From Triticum aestivum (Eukaryota > Streptophyta > Magnoliopsida > Poales > Poaceae), in contig NC_057801.1 of assembly GCF_018294505.1 (NCBI RefSeq), positions 848,305,621-848,369,620 on the forward strand: a DNA stretch of 64,000 nt, written 5' to 3'. Shown one piece after another: positions 1-12,297 of this stretch (its first letter is position 1; every line of letters starts with the position of its first letter). Position numbers and translations under genes: made by a program. Below the pieces are notes generated by a model. It was not told the origin of the DNA. It did not search any database and saw only the letters and a program-made list of their open reading frames with translations.

Positions 1-415
1 GGGCACTTCATTGAACACCTCATGTGCATAGGAGGTGAGGTAGAGCACCCAAATGACCTCCCCTCGCCGGCCAGAAAAAACAGAGTTCTCTGCCGCGGCG
101 ATGCGTATATATAGGCACATTATCTGTCCCGGTTCGTGGCATAAACAGGGACTAAAGCCCCCCCCTTCTATACCGGTTTAAGGAACGAACCGGTACCAAT
201 GGATGTGGGCCAGGAGCTCGGCCCATTTGTCCCGGTTCGTGCCTAGAACCGGGACAAATGGGTCCAGACAAACCGGGACCAATGCCCACGAGGCCCCGGC
301 CGGCCCCCTGGGCTCATGAACCGGGTCTAATGCCCCCCCCATGGGTCCCGGGTCATGAAAAACCGGGACTAATGGGCTGGCCAGGCCTGAACCAAAGCCC
401 TGTTTTCTACTAGTG
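1..415. mobile_element. Right end of a CACTA (En/Spm) transposon
   Basis: The sequence ends at 415 with CTACTAGTG, the reverse complement of a CACTA terminus (CACTAGTAGAAAACAGGGC). Inside it are several subterminal units of the type 'CCCGGTTCGTGNC...GGGACTAATG' in both orientations between about 125 and 390, which is the usual binding-site array of the TNPA-type protein in CACTA elements. The element runs off the left edge, so its size, other end and target duplication cannot be seen. The CACTA class is seen directly; the exact Triticeae family is not assigned. Confidence 0.8.
106..113 (-). promoter_or_regulatory. TATA box inside the CACTA terminus, firing leftward
   Basis: TATATATA is followed on the minus strand by a GC- and pyrimidine-rich leader. 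It sits just inside the subterminal repeat array, the same layout as in the complete CACTA at 41580-54196. It is probably the promoter of the first gene of the element that leaves the window at the left edge. Confidence 0.45.
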
Positions 416-1434
416 CTGGCCCACCGAGCCAGACGAATATAGGTTGGCTTGCCAGCTTGCTCTCTGTAGGGCGGCGAGGCCGGTGAGACGACAGACCAGG
501 AGGTCGATAACGAGCCGATGTCACAACCCTCAACGTTCCATGCTGACATCACCATGGAGAAGTCTTGGGATTACTTCACAGACATGATGGCGTAAGAGTA
601 GGAGACGTTGTTCCAGCAAGCGCAGCACGACCAAACGCACAACCACCGACTCATCGACGAGTACCGCCACATGGAGGAACAAACTGCCGATGACCAGCCG
701 AACGACAACCTATTACGACCATGGTGGACGCATGTCCGGGCTTCCTAGATGAGAAACGGATGATACTCCTGTCCTATCCCAGCGCACGCGAGATAAGCCG
801 CAAGCGATGGTGGCAGCGATGATGGCGGAGGAAGAGGTGGTGCATGAGACATAGACGATGCTAGCTCCACATCGGCCGCGGCACCTTATCTGTTCGCTTC
901 TGGCCGCCACGAGGACGAGGCCGACATGTCCACTTTCGCCACTGTCGATAGGAAAGAAGATTAGAACATTGTAGGCTGCCACCGATTGGGCCCTAGAAGG
1001 CTGCCGCCGATGTGTTGCTATGCTACAGTTGGTGAGCTTGCCAGGAACTTAGCCGAAGAAAACACTTCTCCCCTCCCGCTAATGCTTCACTTCTTGGGGC
1101 CCACAACGCGCGCCGGGTGAGGTTGCTGTCGGAGATGGGGGAAGACATGTCATGGCAAACGGGCGCTACCGTTGCCCGTGATCATTTAGACTAGTTCAAA
1201 ATATCCTACTTTATAGTTTAGGTGAAAATTTCAAAAATATAAAGATTTTCGTCCGGTTTAGATGAAAATCATCCGGTTTGCATGAAAATCGCACGTTTTG
1301 TTCAAATCCGGTTTCAAATGTATGCATACATTGTTAGATGGCTGACTCTCATATCACTGTCCGTGGACGCGTCTGTACATGTCCGCCGACAAATACCATG
1401 TCTGTTTTAGGGGTCCGCATTGGGGAAGCCCTAA
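416..1434. mobile_element. Probable PIF/Harbinger-like relic, right end
   Basis: The stretch ends with GGGGTCCGCATTGGGGAAGCCCTAA (about 1410-1434), which resembles the terminus of a common Triticeae Harbinger-type element. It contains an AT-rich tail with repeated 'TCCGGTTTNNATGAAAAT' units at 1250-1310. Upstream (about 540-720), codon-like sequence reads SWDYFTDMMA, then stops, then TLFQQAQHDQTHNHR, so it is a broken coding relic. No left terminal repeat was found because the CACTA end abuts at 415. The assignment rests on one terminus and is tentative. Confidence 0.3.
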
Positions 1435-2982
1435 CCACACTTTATTTCTGGGATTTTTGCGAAGTGGAAACAAAGTTTTGAGCCAAAAAATTAAATAAAG
1501 TGCTCCATAGAGCCCTGCCTCCAAAGCACATTACAAGAAAAAAAGTAAGGGACATTCATCAATTTTGTAGGCGGTGGTGAGCCTGGCGCCCAGGCCGAGC
1601 ACAATGGATTCTACGATGGGAACGGTCATCGATGCTCTGCTGGCAGGACACCGGGGTGCTTTGCCTCACTATTATGCAGCAATGGATTCGACCATAGGAT
1701 CGACTCACCAGTCTTCATCCATAGCTTGATCGACTCTTTCAAGCTATCAATATAGGAAAACACTTGGCATGTTTGTTTTGCTCCAACATCTCAGAGCAAT
1801 ATTTTGTATATACAAATAATCAAAATGTTGTGGAATAATAGCTTTGAGAAAAGGCCTACATGCTTCTATCTAAAGCATAGCTAACTGACTTAGTGCAATT
1901 TGTTACCAGAAGAAGGATGGAAGGCACTTAATTTACAACGGATTATAAATAGACCAGCCACATACATGACTCCATATCATCCAATAGACATGTATGTAGT
2001 CATGCGTATATTACCGCGCACATGCATGCAATTCTTTCGAGCTAGCTAGATATTGATTCTCTCATCCATCGGGCACCAGGGCATGCATTCGGTTCGCATA
2101 AAAAAATACATGTATGCACAACATCCCGCGCTTCGCAGGCAAAGGTTGCAGCACCCATCCGGCAACAAAGGCTGTCCACACATCTCACGCGGTTGCAGCT
2201 CTGCGGGCAGGGGTTACACAAACACAGTGGCGTCTATTGGAAGGAGGTGTTTCCGTCATTCGTGAAGACACGACGCAAGTATTTGAAGAGGTCTTACTTG
2301 ATGAAGTGAATGACCTGGTCGTATATAATATTTTTCCATGTTGGAGCTAGACGATTGTAAAATTGGTATTTAATTTAGCACTAGTTGGTTTTGAAAATAA
2401 TATTATGTAGAAAAGTCGTTAAGAGTGTAGTTCGCTCTAAGCATGTGAGCTGGGGACTCCTTGAATTCCACAATGAGACGGAACTCATGGGAGGAAGGGT
2501 GAAAGAAGACTGCGTTCTTGACATGTCCACTTCGTTCCTAGTCATGGATTGGCCATCACTAATTTCTCCCTCTAGAACCTGTTACATGCGGCGGTTGGTG
2601 GACAAAAAAGATTTTTGCCGGGAAAAGAATAATAAAGAAAGTTCAAACTCTATGTCTGCAGGCAGAGCTTTGCTACATCCACGGAGAGTTACGGTGGGTT
2701 TACAGGCCTGGGCACCCAGCCCACCAATTAAAATCAAGAGGGGCGCGATTAATTAGGAGAAGGAGATTAATTAGACGAATTAAAACAGGATAACTCAGCA
2801 AGTCTGTAAAGTCTGTTAGGTGGGAGTCTGTGTGTGTAGCATTTTTGCTGCAGTATTTATGGGAGTCTGTGTGGACGCCGATGGAATGCTCAGGGTCCTC
2901 AAACTCCAAACTTGAAAATAGAACCGCTTCCCTCCTGCTCCAAATGGTGAGGGAAGAGATCTCTAGGGTCCTCCAACTCCAA
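1435..2982. other. No assignable gene; short unclassified ORFs
   Basis: This stretch is AT-rich with no recognisable terminal repeats. Two overlapping plus-strand ORFs of 70 and 78 codons lie at 2053-2350 and a 123-codon ORF at 2385-2756. None shows a domain I recognise. The AT-rich part around 1740-2050 looks like ordinary intergenic sequence. Confidence 0.5.
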
Positions 2983-4012
2983 ATGGCAGAGATGGTGTGT
3001 TCCGTGGTCATCGGAGAGGCTGTAAATAGAACCACTTCCCTCCTGCTCGGCAAGGAGGAGAGAGAGGCCACACCCATCAGCGAAGGAGTGGAGCGGTAGG
3101 AGCTGGCGCACATCGAAATAGAGGCCGCACTCGAGGCATCTTGCAAGTGGTCAATCGTAGACACATCCTTGGTGCGTTGGCGCAAGATGCTGAAGCGGGC
3201 TGCGGGCGAGTGTGACGAGGCACGGCAAAGATGTCGCCGACGCCACATGGACATGCAGGAAACAGACTAGGAGATAATCAAACCATCCTCCCCTAGGCGG
3301 ATCACTCATGCTACCATGTCATACATATCCTCTCTTGCAAACTACTGCATTGGAAAGGTTTGTGAGCCCGGTAGCACCAACACCGTCTCCCCCGTCAGGA
3401 GGTTCGAAAGGTTCGCGGACAGTGCTGTCGAGTTCATACGCTTCATGGAGCTGTGTGGAGCTTAATTAAGTTCAACGATCCTCTCATTAGACATCTTCCC
3501 GCAGGCAACAAGCTTAATTACGAGGTGTGCCGAGGTTCTGGACGCCACTTTTTTGGGGTACGTCCCATATGCTTCGATGAGCGTGGGGTTGAAGCGAAGC
3601 TATGCTATGATTACGAGGACCAGAAGGCCCCGGTGAACAACTCTTCACACCTCATGCCTCTCCACAAGATCTAAATCTCATTAAGGGCTCTACTTCAACT
3701 ACTAGAGTGGTCAAGGTGATCAATGGGCAGGCCGCACAACATAGCGACGAGCACACATGCATCAGTTGGCAAAAGATGGACCAAATGCTGCTGCCGAAGG
3801 CAATAGAGTACCTATGCGGCAACGATCAGGCGACGACCTACCAGCTGTTTTGGGAGTCTAATCACGGAACGCTGCAACTCTCCATCGAGAAGATCGGCAC
3901 ACAGGTGCCAAGCAAGGCACACGGCAGAACGGTGAACCAGGCAGGGGCTCCGCGGCTAGTAGGGCGATGGAAGGAGAGGAAGCATATCGCCGTGGACCTC
4001 CTCAAATCATGA
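2983..4012 (+). pseudogene. Pseudogene of a grass-specific Rx_N-like (CC-domain) protein family
   Basis: The reading starts at ATG 2983 with MAEMVCSVVIGEAVNRTT and continues, through a TAG at 3097-3099, into ELAHIEIEAALEASCKW and LVRWRKMLKRAAGECDEA. This is the helical N-terminal pattern of Rx_N/coiled-coil domains found in a large grass family of resistance-associated proteins. A second in-frame TAG lies at 3268-3270. The frame then shifts: VRRFERFADSAVEFIRFMEL (about 3400-3450) is followed in another frame by FNDPLIRHLPAGNKLNYEV and ERGVEAKLCYDYED (3453-3674). A third frame carries LLPKAIEYLCGNDQATTYQL (3707-4012). The protein is much shorter than full-length relatives as I remember them, so an internal deletion is likely. 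At least two nonsense codons and two frameshifts make it non-functional. The family link comes from memory of the motif order; no search was run. Confidence 0.6.
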
Positions 4013-4841
4013 GCTGCTTTTGCACCTGATAAGATGCAGGGATCAATCACAGCACGGATAGAGAGAGTGGATAATACACAGTATATTTAATTCAGGGGGG
4101 ATGTGATGGGATGAGCTGCTGATTATCTTTATTTAGTCTTTGCATATATATCTGGATTTCTGTTCGTCACCTCTCACTTGTAAGGTTTTGAATTTCGCCC
4201 AGTAAAGAAAAGTTAAGTAGTAGATTATTAGTACTGTTCTTGTCAAATAAATTATGTTTAGCTTTCTATGAAGCTTGGCTTCACGGGATATTTGAATCAT
4301 GTAACATTACCTTGATGTACTACCATGTCAGATTATTTGGATCAACACCTTTATAACACCAAAAAAAAAATTCAAATGGTATCTCATGCCAAGTATGTTT
4401 ATTGAAGTGACCAATAAGTAGGACATGAGCAATGTGGATGTTGCATGTTTCTCATGCCCATGAGTAGTAAACACCGAATGTGGATGTTACTCTGTAGTCA
4501 TAGCCAGTGTCGTGCGTGTTGAGATCGTTCAGTTGTGAGAGTAATTTTTAGTGTGTTTCTAGATCGCAACAAATCTTTACTCTGTCTCATACCTACTCTT
4601 ATTGCTATCAACGTAGGGACTCCCACTTCGAATAAAAGCATGGAGTGTATGTTTGTGGACAGACCAGATAGACGAGTGAGAAGGCATCCCCTGGCAAGTT
4701 AACCAAGTTTGATCATTATCCACGGCAAACTCATTAACTCCTGCTACGCTAGCAAATTTAAAAGAGAGGGAGTAGTAACAACTCACTTGACTTGAGCGGT
4801 CCATTTTGAATTCTGACCTTGAACTATTTTCTTTCTCTGTC
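4013..4841. other. Flank of the Rx_N-like pseudogene, no gene seen
   Basis: AT-rich sequence that probably includes the former 3' UTR of the pseudogene. I see no terminal repeats, no ORF with a domain and no RNA gene. Confidence 0.5.
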
Positions 4842-4850
4842 TTTTTTTTT

Positions 4851-5719
4851 GGAAAAGGAGGTTAAAATCCTCAGCCTCTACATCAATCAACGCACACATC
4901 CATATTTATTAATTATTCAATGCAAGAACATACATCAAGCCACCCAAAGCCACCACTCACACATACAAACTCAATGTGGAGTGCTCTCACTCCTCATATC
5001 TACAACCGGTGTCGTCGCCGATACATCCACAGAACATATCGGAACCAAGAGCGGACGCAGCAGACCTAAAGCGTACACCACATGTACTCGTTTTAGAAGC
5101 GGTCATCATCATCAAACAGCTCACCCATCTTCAAGAGAGAGTTCCGCATCATCTTTGCCAGTACCGCCATCCGTCGACGCCAACACAGCTCCCAACAGTC
5201 CCTGCGCTTGTCCATCCCAACGCGAAGACTCCAAAAGATCTGTCGTGTGTAACACCTGCTGATCAGGCATGACACAAGGTAGCACCTGTCTGCCAGGCAT
5301 GATTTGACTTGTCCACCGAAGCTAGGTCTCTCTTCCAGGACTGCTCCACAAATTATGCTCCCAAGAGACAAATGACATCGCAGTGCAGCCATCGTCTGAT
5401 TTGCCAAAACTAGATACTGGGGTTTTCCCCGTAGCATTATGAGTGGGTCCACAGTAGTTACACCACGATGCCTTCATCAAGGTTATGGCCCAAAATGCCG
5501 CCATCGCCCGCCGTCGGCTCGATTTTCACCAACAACTATGTCTCCCCGACTCGCAGCTGGGAATAGATGACGGATATCGAGATCCGACCACTCAGCCGCA
5601 GGCCTCCGACCTCCGACGGAGGAGATGGCCACTACTGCCAATCCCAGCGTTGTTGCCTCGCCGCTCGGCCTCCGCGAGGACGCGGTCGCCACTGTGCCGC
5701 TGAGCCCTGCGCCCGCCCA
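4851..5719 (-). other. LINE 3' region between ORF2 and the poly(A) tail
   Basis: GC-rich sequence without a long uninterrupted frame on the minus strand. It should contain the degraded RNase H part and 3' UTR of the LINE. The RNase H motif could not be recovered by eye. Overlapping ORFs on both strands here look like shadows. Confidence 0.45.
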
Positions 5720-8700
5720 CTACCACCTGGATAGGCCACCCCGCATCGGCCATCCTCGAGCAGTGCTGTCAGGAAAATGAGCTGCAATCCAGGAGGCGAT
5801 CGACTGCTTTCCTTTAATGATTGCAGCCATAGCCTGATTGCCGCAGAGGTCCGAGGAATTCAGTATAGCTGCCTCAGGATCTTTGTTGCTCATGCCCGCC
5901 ACACCGAGATCGTCATAGTATTTAATTAAAAACTGAACCGATGCCCCAATCGTTGCTCTTCCTTTTGAATGCACACAATCCTCACGGAGCCACCATGCTC
6001 GCCACAACAGGAGCAAAATTTTCTGCCACACATCCACAGTACATATGTCCAGGAGGAGCTGCAACCAATCCTTACCTGTATATTTGAACTTTTCTTTAGC
6101 CGGCAGGTTCCATCCCTTTCTCATTTCCATGCGGAGGGCTCTAGCATTAGTACATGATACTGTAGCAGGGTACTCATCCTCCGTCTCCTTACCACACATA
6201 TTACAGATACTATCAAGTTCCAACGTTCTTTTCCATTTATTTTTCTTGGTGACCAAAGTCTCAGTAGCAACTCGCCACCCGAAGTTGCGAATTTTCTCAG
6301 GGCATTTGGATTTCCAGATTAGATCCCAAATACCTCTATTATCCGCGTCGCGCACAGAACTTAATGCAGCTGCTCCCATTTGCTGTTTGAGTTGGGACCC
6401 CAGTTTGTATGCGCTACGGACAGTGAACATGCCATTTTTCTCGCTATGCCAGGCCACGCGGTCCTCAACCTCCGTATTGGGTAGTTTGATCTTACATATT
6501 TCTTCCGCATCAAACTCATGAAATAATTCTTTCACAAGGTCACCATTCCACTAATGGCCTTCAGGTGTTAGCAGCTGGTTAACCCATCTCAAGTGTGACC
6601 GTCTATTGAAAGTGGCCACTTTCAATCCATTCTTTCTGGGGATCCATTGATCCCCCTGAATTTGAATCCTCCTTCCATTCCCTACTCTCCACATTAGTCC
6701 TTTCTTTAGGAGCTCAAGACCATGTTCAATCCCTTTCCATGCTTGAGTGACATCGGAGGCAAATGATGTATTAAGGAGCTCCCCATTTGCGTAGTATTTT
6801 GACTTTAGTACTCTTGCACACAGGCTATCAGGGTGTTGTAATAACCTCCATCCCTGTCTTGCTATGAGGGCTTGATTAAAAATCTGCATATCACGAAATC
6901 CGATCCCTCGTGCTCTTTTTGGTATCATCAGTTGGTCCCAAGCCGTCCAATGGACTTTCCTACGGCATTTCTCTTCACCCCACCAAAATTCTCTGGTCAA
7001 GCGCTCGTATTTCTCACAGAAGCCGGCTAAAGTTTAAACACACCCATTGTGAAACTGGGAGGGCCTATACAATGGCCTTAACATGAACTTCTTTTGCTGC
7101 AAAGGACATGAACCTTCCCGTCGAGTCATTACATCTCTTCATGAACCTATCCATGAAAGGTTGGAAGTTGGAGTCTATCATTCTGCCTTCTGGAGTTGGG
7201 AGGCCAAGATATTTACTCTCAAAGGTGGATGCTTGCCAAGATACTCTTAATTTCCTCTTGAACTTCTGTTGGGCAATGCTCACTGAACAAATTTGAACAT
7301 TTGTTGTTGCTTAGGAGTTGTCCAGTGCATCTCTGGAACATGGATAGCGCTTTCTTAACTGACAAAGCTTGTTCCCTTGAGGCCTTAAAGAAAACGAGAC
7401 TATCATCCGTGAACAACAGATTTGAAATCCCAGGGCTGTTACGAGCTACCTTGACCTAAGTGATACTGCCTCCCAATACCTCTTTCTTGAAAACATTTGT
7501 CAGCCCGTCCGCCACAAAGAGGAATAAGTAAGGGCTCAAGGGATCGCCTTGCCGAAGTCCACTCGAAGGGATGAATGGTTCAAGTACCTCTCCATTCATC
7601 TTCACTGAAAACTGCACCGATGTTACACATTTCATGACCCAATGATCCAGATCGAGTTGAATCCAATCTTTTCCAGCGCGCCCCGTAGATAGTTCCGATC
7701 CACTCTATCATAGGCCTTCGCTAGGTCCAACTTGTATGCACAATGGGTGTTATATGAGTTTTTACTATGCTGAATCTTGTGAAAGCATTCGAAAGCAATA
7801 ATGGCATTATCAGTTATCAGCCTGCCTGGGATGAAAGCACTTTGCGTCTCTGAGATCAACTCGTTAAGGTAGGGGCGCAGCCGGTTGACCAAACACTTGG
7901 AGATGACCTTATAAATTGCGTTACATAGACTGATTGGCTTGAAGTCTTTAAGACTTTGGGGATTCCTTCCCTTTGGAATGAGCACAATGACCGTGTCATT
8001 GATCCCTTCGAGCACGATGCCATCCTCAAAAAAATTCAAAATCACTTTTATGACATCCCTTTTGATCGTACTCCAATTACACTGGAAAAACCTGGCCGGG
8101 AAACCTTCTATACGTGGGGCTTTTAGTGGTCCTATCTGAAACAGGGCGTCACTTACTTATTTCTAAGTAAAGTCTTCTTTAAGTTTTGCGTTCATATCAT
8201 CCTGGACCGTTTGGGAGATCAACTCGATCAGTTCAAAGGGGACAACCTCGTCGTCCTTCTTGTACAGATTTTTAAAAAACGCAGATGTCGTTGCATTCAG
8301 CTAGTCCTTCTTCTCAAATCAGATCCCCTCCTCATTCTTCAATTTCCTAATTTGGTTCTTCTTTTGCCGCCATGTAGCCTTTCTGTGGAAGTACCTTGTG
8401 TTTTGATCACCTTCTTTTATCCAAGTCGCCCTAGACCGCTGTTTCCACATAATTTCCTCTCGTATGAGCAGCTCATCCAGTTCGCTGGATACCTTTTTAT
8501 GCGATTTTCATTTTCATCAGTTCTCGGTCTCTCATGGAGGTTATTTAGCTCCTTCTCTTTCTTCTTGATGCAACTGGAAACTGAACCAAAATCTTTCTTA
8601 GACCATTTCAGAAGTGAAACTTGGACCCCTTTGAGTTTCTTTGCTACTGCAGCTAGTGAGGAGCCCAAGCTGTCTCCCTCCCAAGCATCTTTAACTGTGC

Positions 8701-9474
8701 TATCCAATGAAGGGGCACGTTCCCACATCATTTCATATCGGAATGGAGCAGACCTTCTGGCAGTGTCTGCAGTTCCCAAGGACAGCAACAGGGGAAAATG
8801 GTCAGATCGGGAGGTAATTATATGCTGGACATTTGCATTGCGAAACAACTCTGACCACTCAGGCAAGGCAACTCCCCTATCCAGCCTAGCTCCGACATTA
8901 TTCCTTCCTTTTTGCTTATTATTATATGTCCACTCGGGGCCATGATAACCAAGATCATGCAGATTACACCATGATGATACTTCTCTGAAGTTGCTCATAT
9001 TCCTTTCAGATCTTTTGGCAACCGAGAAGTGTTCGCTTTGCCATAATGTTTCATTGAAGTCCCCTGTTATCATCGAAGGCTCAACAGATTTTGGTTTTAT
9101 TCTTCTTAACAGGCTCAACATATTATGTCTCTCGTGGGCTTTCGGTTCACCATACACAAAGGTACCCCTCCACTCAGGGCCATGGGGATCATCACGAACA
9201 TGCACATCAATATACCTCGAACCTTATGAGAGTGTCTTTATTTCAACACTATCGTCCCAAAATAGGGTGATGCCGACACCTTTTCCCACTCCGCCGTGGG
9301 TGATACAGTGCTTGAGGCCAAGCCACCATCTTATTTTCTTGACGCTCTCCTCGCACTGCCGCGTTTCAGATATGAACACGACAGAGGGGCGGTGGGCATG
9401 CACTAGGGCACACGAGTTCACGAACTGTACCCGAGTTGGCCCAAACACTGAGAGTTCCAGCTAAGGATCTTCAT
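5720..9474 (-). pseudogene. LINE ORF2 (endonuclease / reverse transcriptase), heavily frameshifted
   Basis: ORF2 would start at ATG 9474 with MKILSWN, the first motif of an APE-type endonuclease. The endonuclease continues as VVFISET (9224-9448), GDFNETLW and RSDHFPLLLSLG (8417-9205). The reverse transcriptase shows VIVLIPKGRNPQSLKDFKPI, QSAFIPGRLITDN and KLDLAKAYDRV (7632-8045), then the catalytic box as MFTDDSLVFF (7219-7416). The usual F/YADD has become FTDD there. The thumb region follows as FWWGEEKCRRKVHWTAWDQL (6551-7000), and a zf-RVT domain with the core CNMCGKETEDEYPATVSC lies at 5720-6535. The frame changes at least six times, so it is inactive. The role was to nick the target and copy the LINE RNA. 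Confidence 0.85.
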
Positions 9475-9784
9475 CCCTCCTGGCGGACACTCTCCTTTGC
9501 GCCCGACAGTTCACTGGTAGCCCAAGGACCGGTTGCTTCCCTTCCGCCTAACTCACCCCCATTACAAGCATCCTCCCCATTCTCTGGCCCTTTAGGTTTC
9601 TTACAAGTGTCCTGCACTATATCGTCACTGTCTTCTATGGCACCACCATGGGCAACCCTGTTACGCTACACTCTCATACCAATGATAGAGCTGGTCTCCT
9701 GTCCATTTCGAGCCTCCTTGTCTTGTACCTTCATTTTTGTCTTCCCTCCTTTCTTGTTCCCAACAATACCGTGTTCTGCAGTTA

Positions 9785-10425
9785 TCAGGCTAGGGGGGCA
9801 GTGTTGTTGTTGAGCCCCTCCTCGCTTGGCATCAAGTCGCCAACTTCAGAAATTTGAGCAACTGCCAGTGTTGGTGTCGAGGCGGCATGCCAAATGCTCG
9901 CAAAATTCGCCACTAGTCCGAACCCCGGCGGGAAAGGTGGGGTAGCCCTCTCCCCAACATCATCGTCGGTCCCCATTTCAGCACCGGGGAGTGTGGCCAT
10001 CAGGTCAGCAGTCGGAGTCTGGGCGGTTGTCGTTGTAGATCCCAGAACAGCCAGGGGCGGTGTTGGAGTAGAGCCCCGGCCATTCGCCTTGTCGTAGGTG
10101 GGAGCATCAACGTCCTGAGCTCGGGGCTTGTCCCCAATCCCGAGAGCGCTAACAGCAACGATGGCGGCCTGGACCATTGGGTCCTGAAGTATCTCATTGA
10201 GAACCTTCCGATACTTGACCACCTGTCCTGCTTGAAGCGGACCGGTGCCATCTTGTTCTTTGCCCAGCCTCTCCCAATCAAGCTTTGCAGGGGCCGTCCA
10301 TGCCTCAGCGTACACTTCTGAACCAAAGTGCAAGAAGCGTCTAGCACTGCACGTGTCCGGCGCCACATAGTCGCCTTTGTTCTTCCTCCATTTGAACGGT
10401 GACACCCTGATGGTAGCCGTATACT
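9785..10425 (-). pseudogene. LINE ORF1, C-terminal fragment
   Basis: An open frame enters from the LTR border at 10425 and stops at 9785. It reads VSPFKWRKNKGDYVAPDTCS, then a low-complexity stretch rich in Ala, Thr and Pro. The position immediately 5' of ORF2 fits the RNA-binding ORF1 protein, whose zinc-knuckle part would lie in the lost 5' sequence. An ATG at 10438 belongs to the LTR and is not a native start. About 310 bases with many stops separate it from ORF2. Confidence 0.5.
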
Positions 10426-11964
10426 GATACGTCTCCAACGTATCTATAATTTATGAAGTATTCATGCTATTATATTATCCATCTAGGATGTTTTATATGA
10501 ATTTATATGCTATTTTATATGATCCTTGGGACTAACCTATTAACCTAGAGCACAATGCCAGTTTCTGTTTTTTCCTTGTTTTTGAGTTTTACAGAAAAGG
10601 GATACCAAACGGAATCCAAATGACGTGCCAATTTTTGATGAATTTTAATGGACCAAAAGAAGCCCCTGGAGCACAAGAGTTGGGCCAGAAGAGTCCCGGG
10701 CTGCCCATGAGGGTGGGGGGCGCGCCCCCTGCCTCGTGGATAGCCCGGAGACCCCCCTGACGTGAAACCTACGCCAAAAAATCCTATAAATATTGAAACC
10801 TCCGGAAAATAACTTAGATCAGAAGTTCCGCCGCCGCAAGCCTCTGTAGCCACGAGAAATGAATCTAGGCCCTCTCTGACACCCTGCCGGAGGGGGCCAA
10901 CATCACCGGAGGCCATGGGGGAGGATCCCGGAGGGTCCATCATCGCCATGAAAGCCAAGGACCAGAGGGAGAACCTCTCCCCATCCAGGGAGGAGGCCAT
11001 GGAGGAGGAAGCACAAGGGGGAGAACCTCTCCTCCTCTCTCTCGGTGGCGCCGGAGTGCCATCGGGAGGGGAATCATCGCCGCGGTGATCGTCTTCATCA
11101 ACATCACCATCATCATCACCATCCTCATCTCTTTTATGCGGTCCACTCTCCCGCACCCCGCTATAATCCCTACTTGAACATGGTGCTTTATGCCACATAT
11201 TATGATCCAATGACGTGTTTCCATCCTATGATGATTTGAGTAGATATCCTTTGTCTTTGGGTTGATCGATGATATAGATTGGTATGAGTTGTATGTTTTA
11301 TTTTGGTACTGTCCTATCGTGCCCTCCGTGACGCGCAAGTGTGAGGGATTCCCGCTGTAGGGTGTTGCAATACATTTATGATTCGCTAATAGTGGGTTGC
11401 TTGAGTGACAGAAGCATAAACCCGAGTAAGGGGGTTGTTGTGTATGGGATAAAGAGGACTTGATGCTTTAATGCTATGGTTGGGTTTTACCTTAATGATC
11501 TTTAGTAGTTGCGGATGCTTGCTAGAGTTTCAATCATAAGTGCATATGATCCACGAAGAGAAAGTATGTTAGCTTATGCCTCTCCCTCATATGAAATTGC
11601 AATGACGACTATCGGTCTTGTTAACAATTGCCTAGGATAATCCCGCACACTATTCCATCATTATTCCACACTTGCTATTTATATTATTTAGTAATATATT
11701 CTAAATTTTTTATAACAGCACCTACTTTTATATTTTAGATCTCCGATATCATGCAAAGTTATCCTCTTCATACCCACAACGTAGTTTTATTTCTCGTATC
11801 TAGTTAGAAGCAGACGTTCGGTGCACGTAGAGTCGTATCAGTGGCAGATAGGACTTGAGAGAATATTGATCTTACTTTTAGCTCCTTGTGGGTTTGACAC
11901 TCCATATTTATCACTTCCACCTTTGGAAATTGCTATGATGATTCCTTGCGCTTGGGGATTATCA
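10426..11964 (+). repeat. Gypsy LTR (TGATACGTCTCC type, Sabrina/WHAM-like)
   Basis: The LTR starts TGATACGTCTCCAACGTATC and most probably ends at TTATCA (11959-11964), ten bases before a primer site at 11975. A tighter inverted match (TGATACG with CGTATCA) would end it at 11840, but this leaves 135 bases before the primer site, which is unusual. The TGATACGTCTCC start, the Athila/Sabrina-type layout and the text are familiar from Triticeae gypsy families, but the name was not checked. No second LTR is present in the window. GC-rich ORFs within it, on both strands, are shadows. Confidence 0.7.
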
Positions 11965-11974
11965 AGCTCTTTTC

Positions 11975-11992
11975 TGGCGCCGTTGCCGAGGA
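11975..11992 (+). other. Primer binding site, tRNA-Asp type
   Basis: TGGCGCCGTTGCCGAGGA matches, with one change, the primer site complementary to the 3' end of tRNA-Asp used by Athila/Sabrina-like gypsy elements. It fixes the element as plus-strand oriented. Confidence 0.75.
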
Positions 11993-12297
11993 GCAATAGC
12001 GTGGGGTTGATATTCTCGTGTGTGCTTGTTTGCTTTCTTCACTAATTAGATTTTGTTTTTCCTTTTTGTTTCTATTTAGTTGTGGGTGAAACATAAAAAA
12101 AATTAAATAATGAAAATACAAAAAAATTTACTTGCCTCTCATGCCTAAAAAAGTGATTGGAAAGTTATGCATTGAAGAAGTGAGGGTCGACCTTGAGCAC
12201 TTGTGTTCATGCTCACGGCAACAATGTAGAATTTTTCATGGAAGTTTTTCTGTAAATAATTATCCCTCTGCATATATCCATTGTATTATAAAAATAA
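11993..12297 (+). mobile_element. Remnant of gypsy internal leader
   Basis: AT-rich leader directly after the primer site. It is cut at 12298 by the start of a CACTA terminus. Nothing of gag or pol is left in the window, so the rest of the element was lost or lies beyond a rearrangement. Confidence 0.6.

Larger units (their letters stand above)
4842..10425 (-). mobile_element. Decayed LINE retrotransposon, 5' end cut off by a gypsy LTR
   Basis: On the minus strand the order is the ORF1 C-terminal part (10425-9785), ORF2 with endonuclease, reverse transcriptase and zf-RVT (9474 to about 5720), a GC-rich 3' region (5720-4851) and a tail of nine A residues (T-run at 4842-4850). The tail is preceded by CCTCCTTTTCC, a 3' end seen in Triticeae LINEs. 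The 5' part is missing because the LTR starting at 10426 abuts ORF1. The target duplication cannot be verified without the 5' end. Many frameshifts mark it as old. Confidence 0.8.

Noticed and set aside
8211..8945. 244-codon plus-strand ORF
   Set aside because: It is antisense to the LINE endonuclease region at 8417-9205 and has no domain of its own.
11821..11840. LTR end at CGTATCA (11840)
   Set aside because: The inverted repeat with TGATACG is better, but the primer site lies 135 bases further on, so the end at 11964 was preferred. Some doubt remains.
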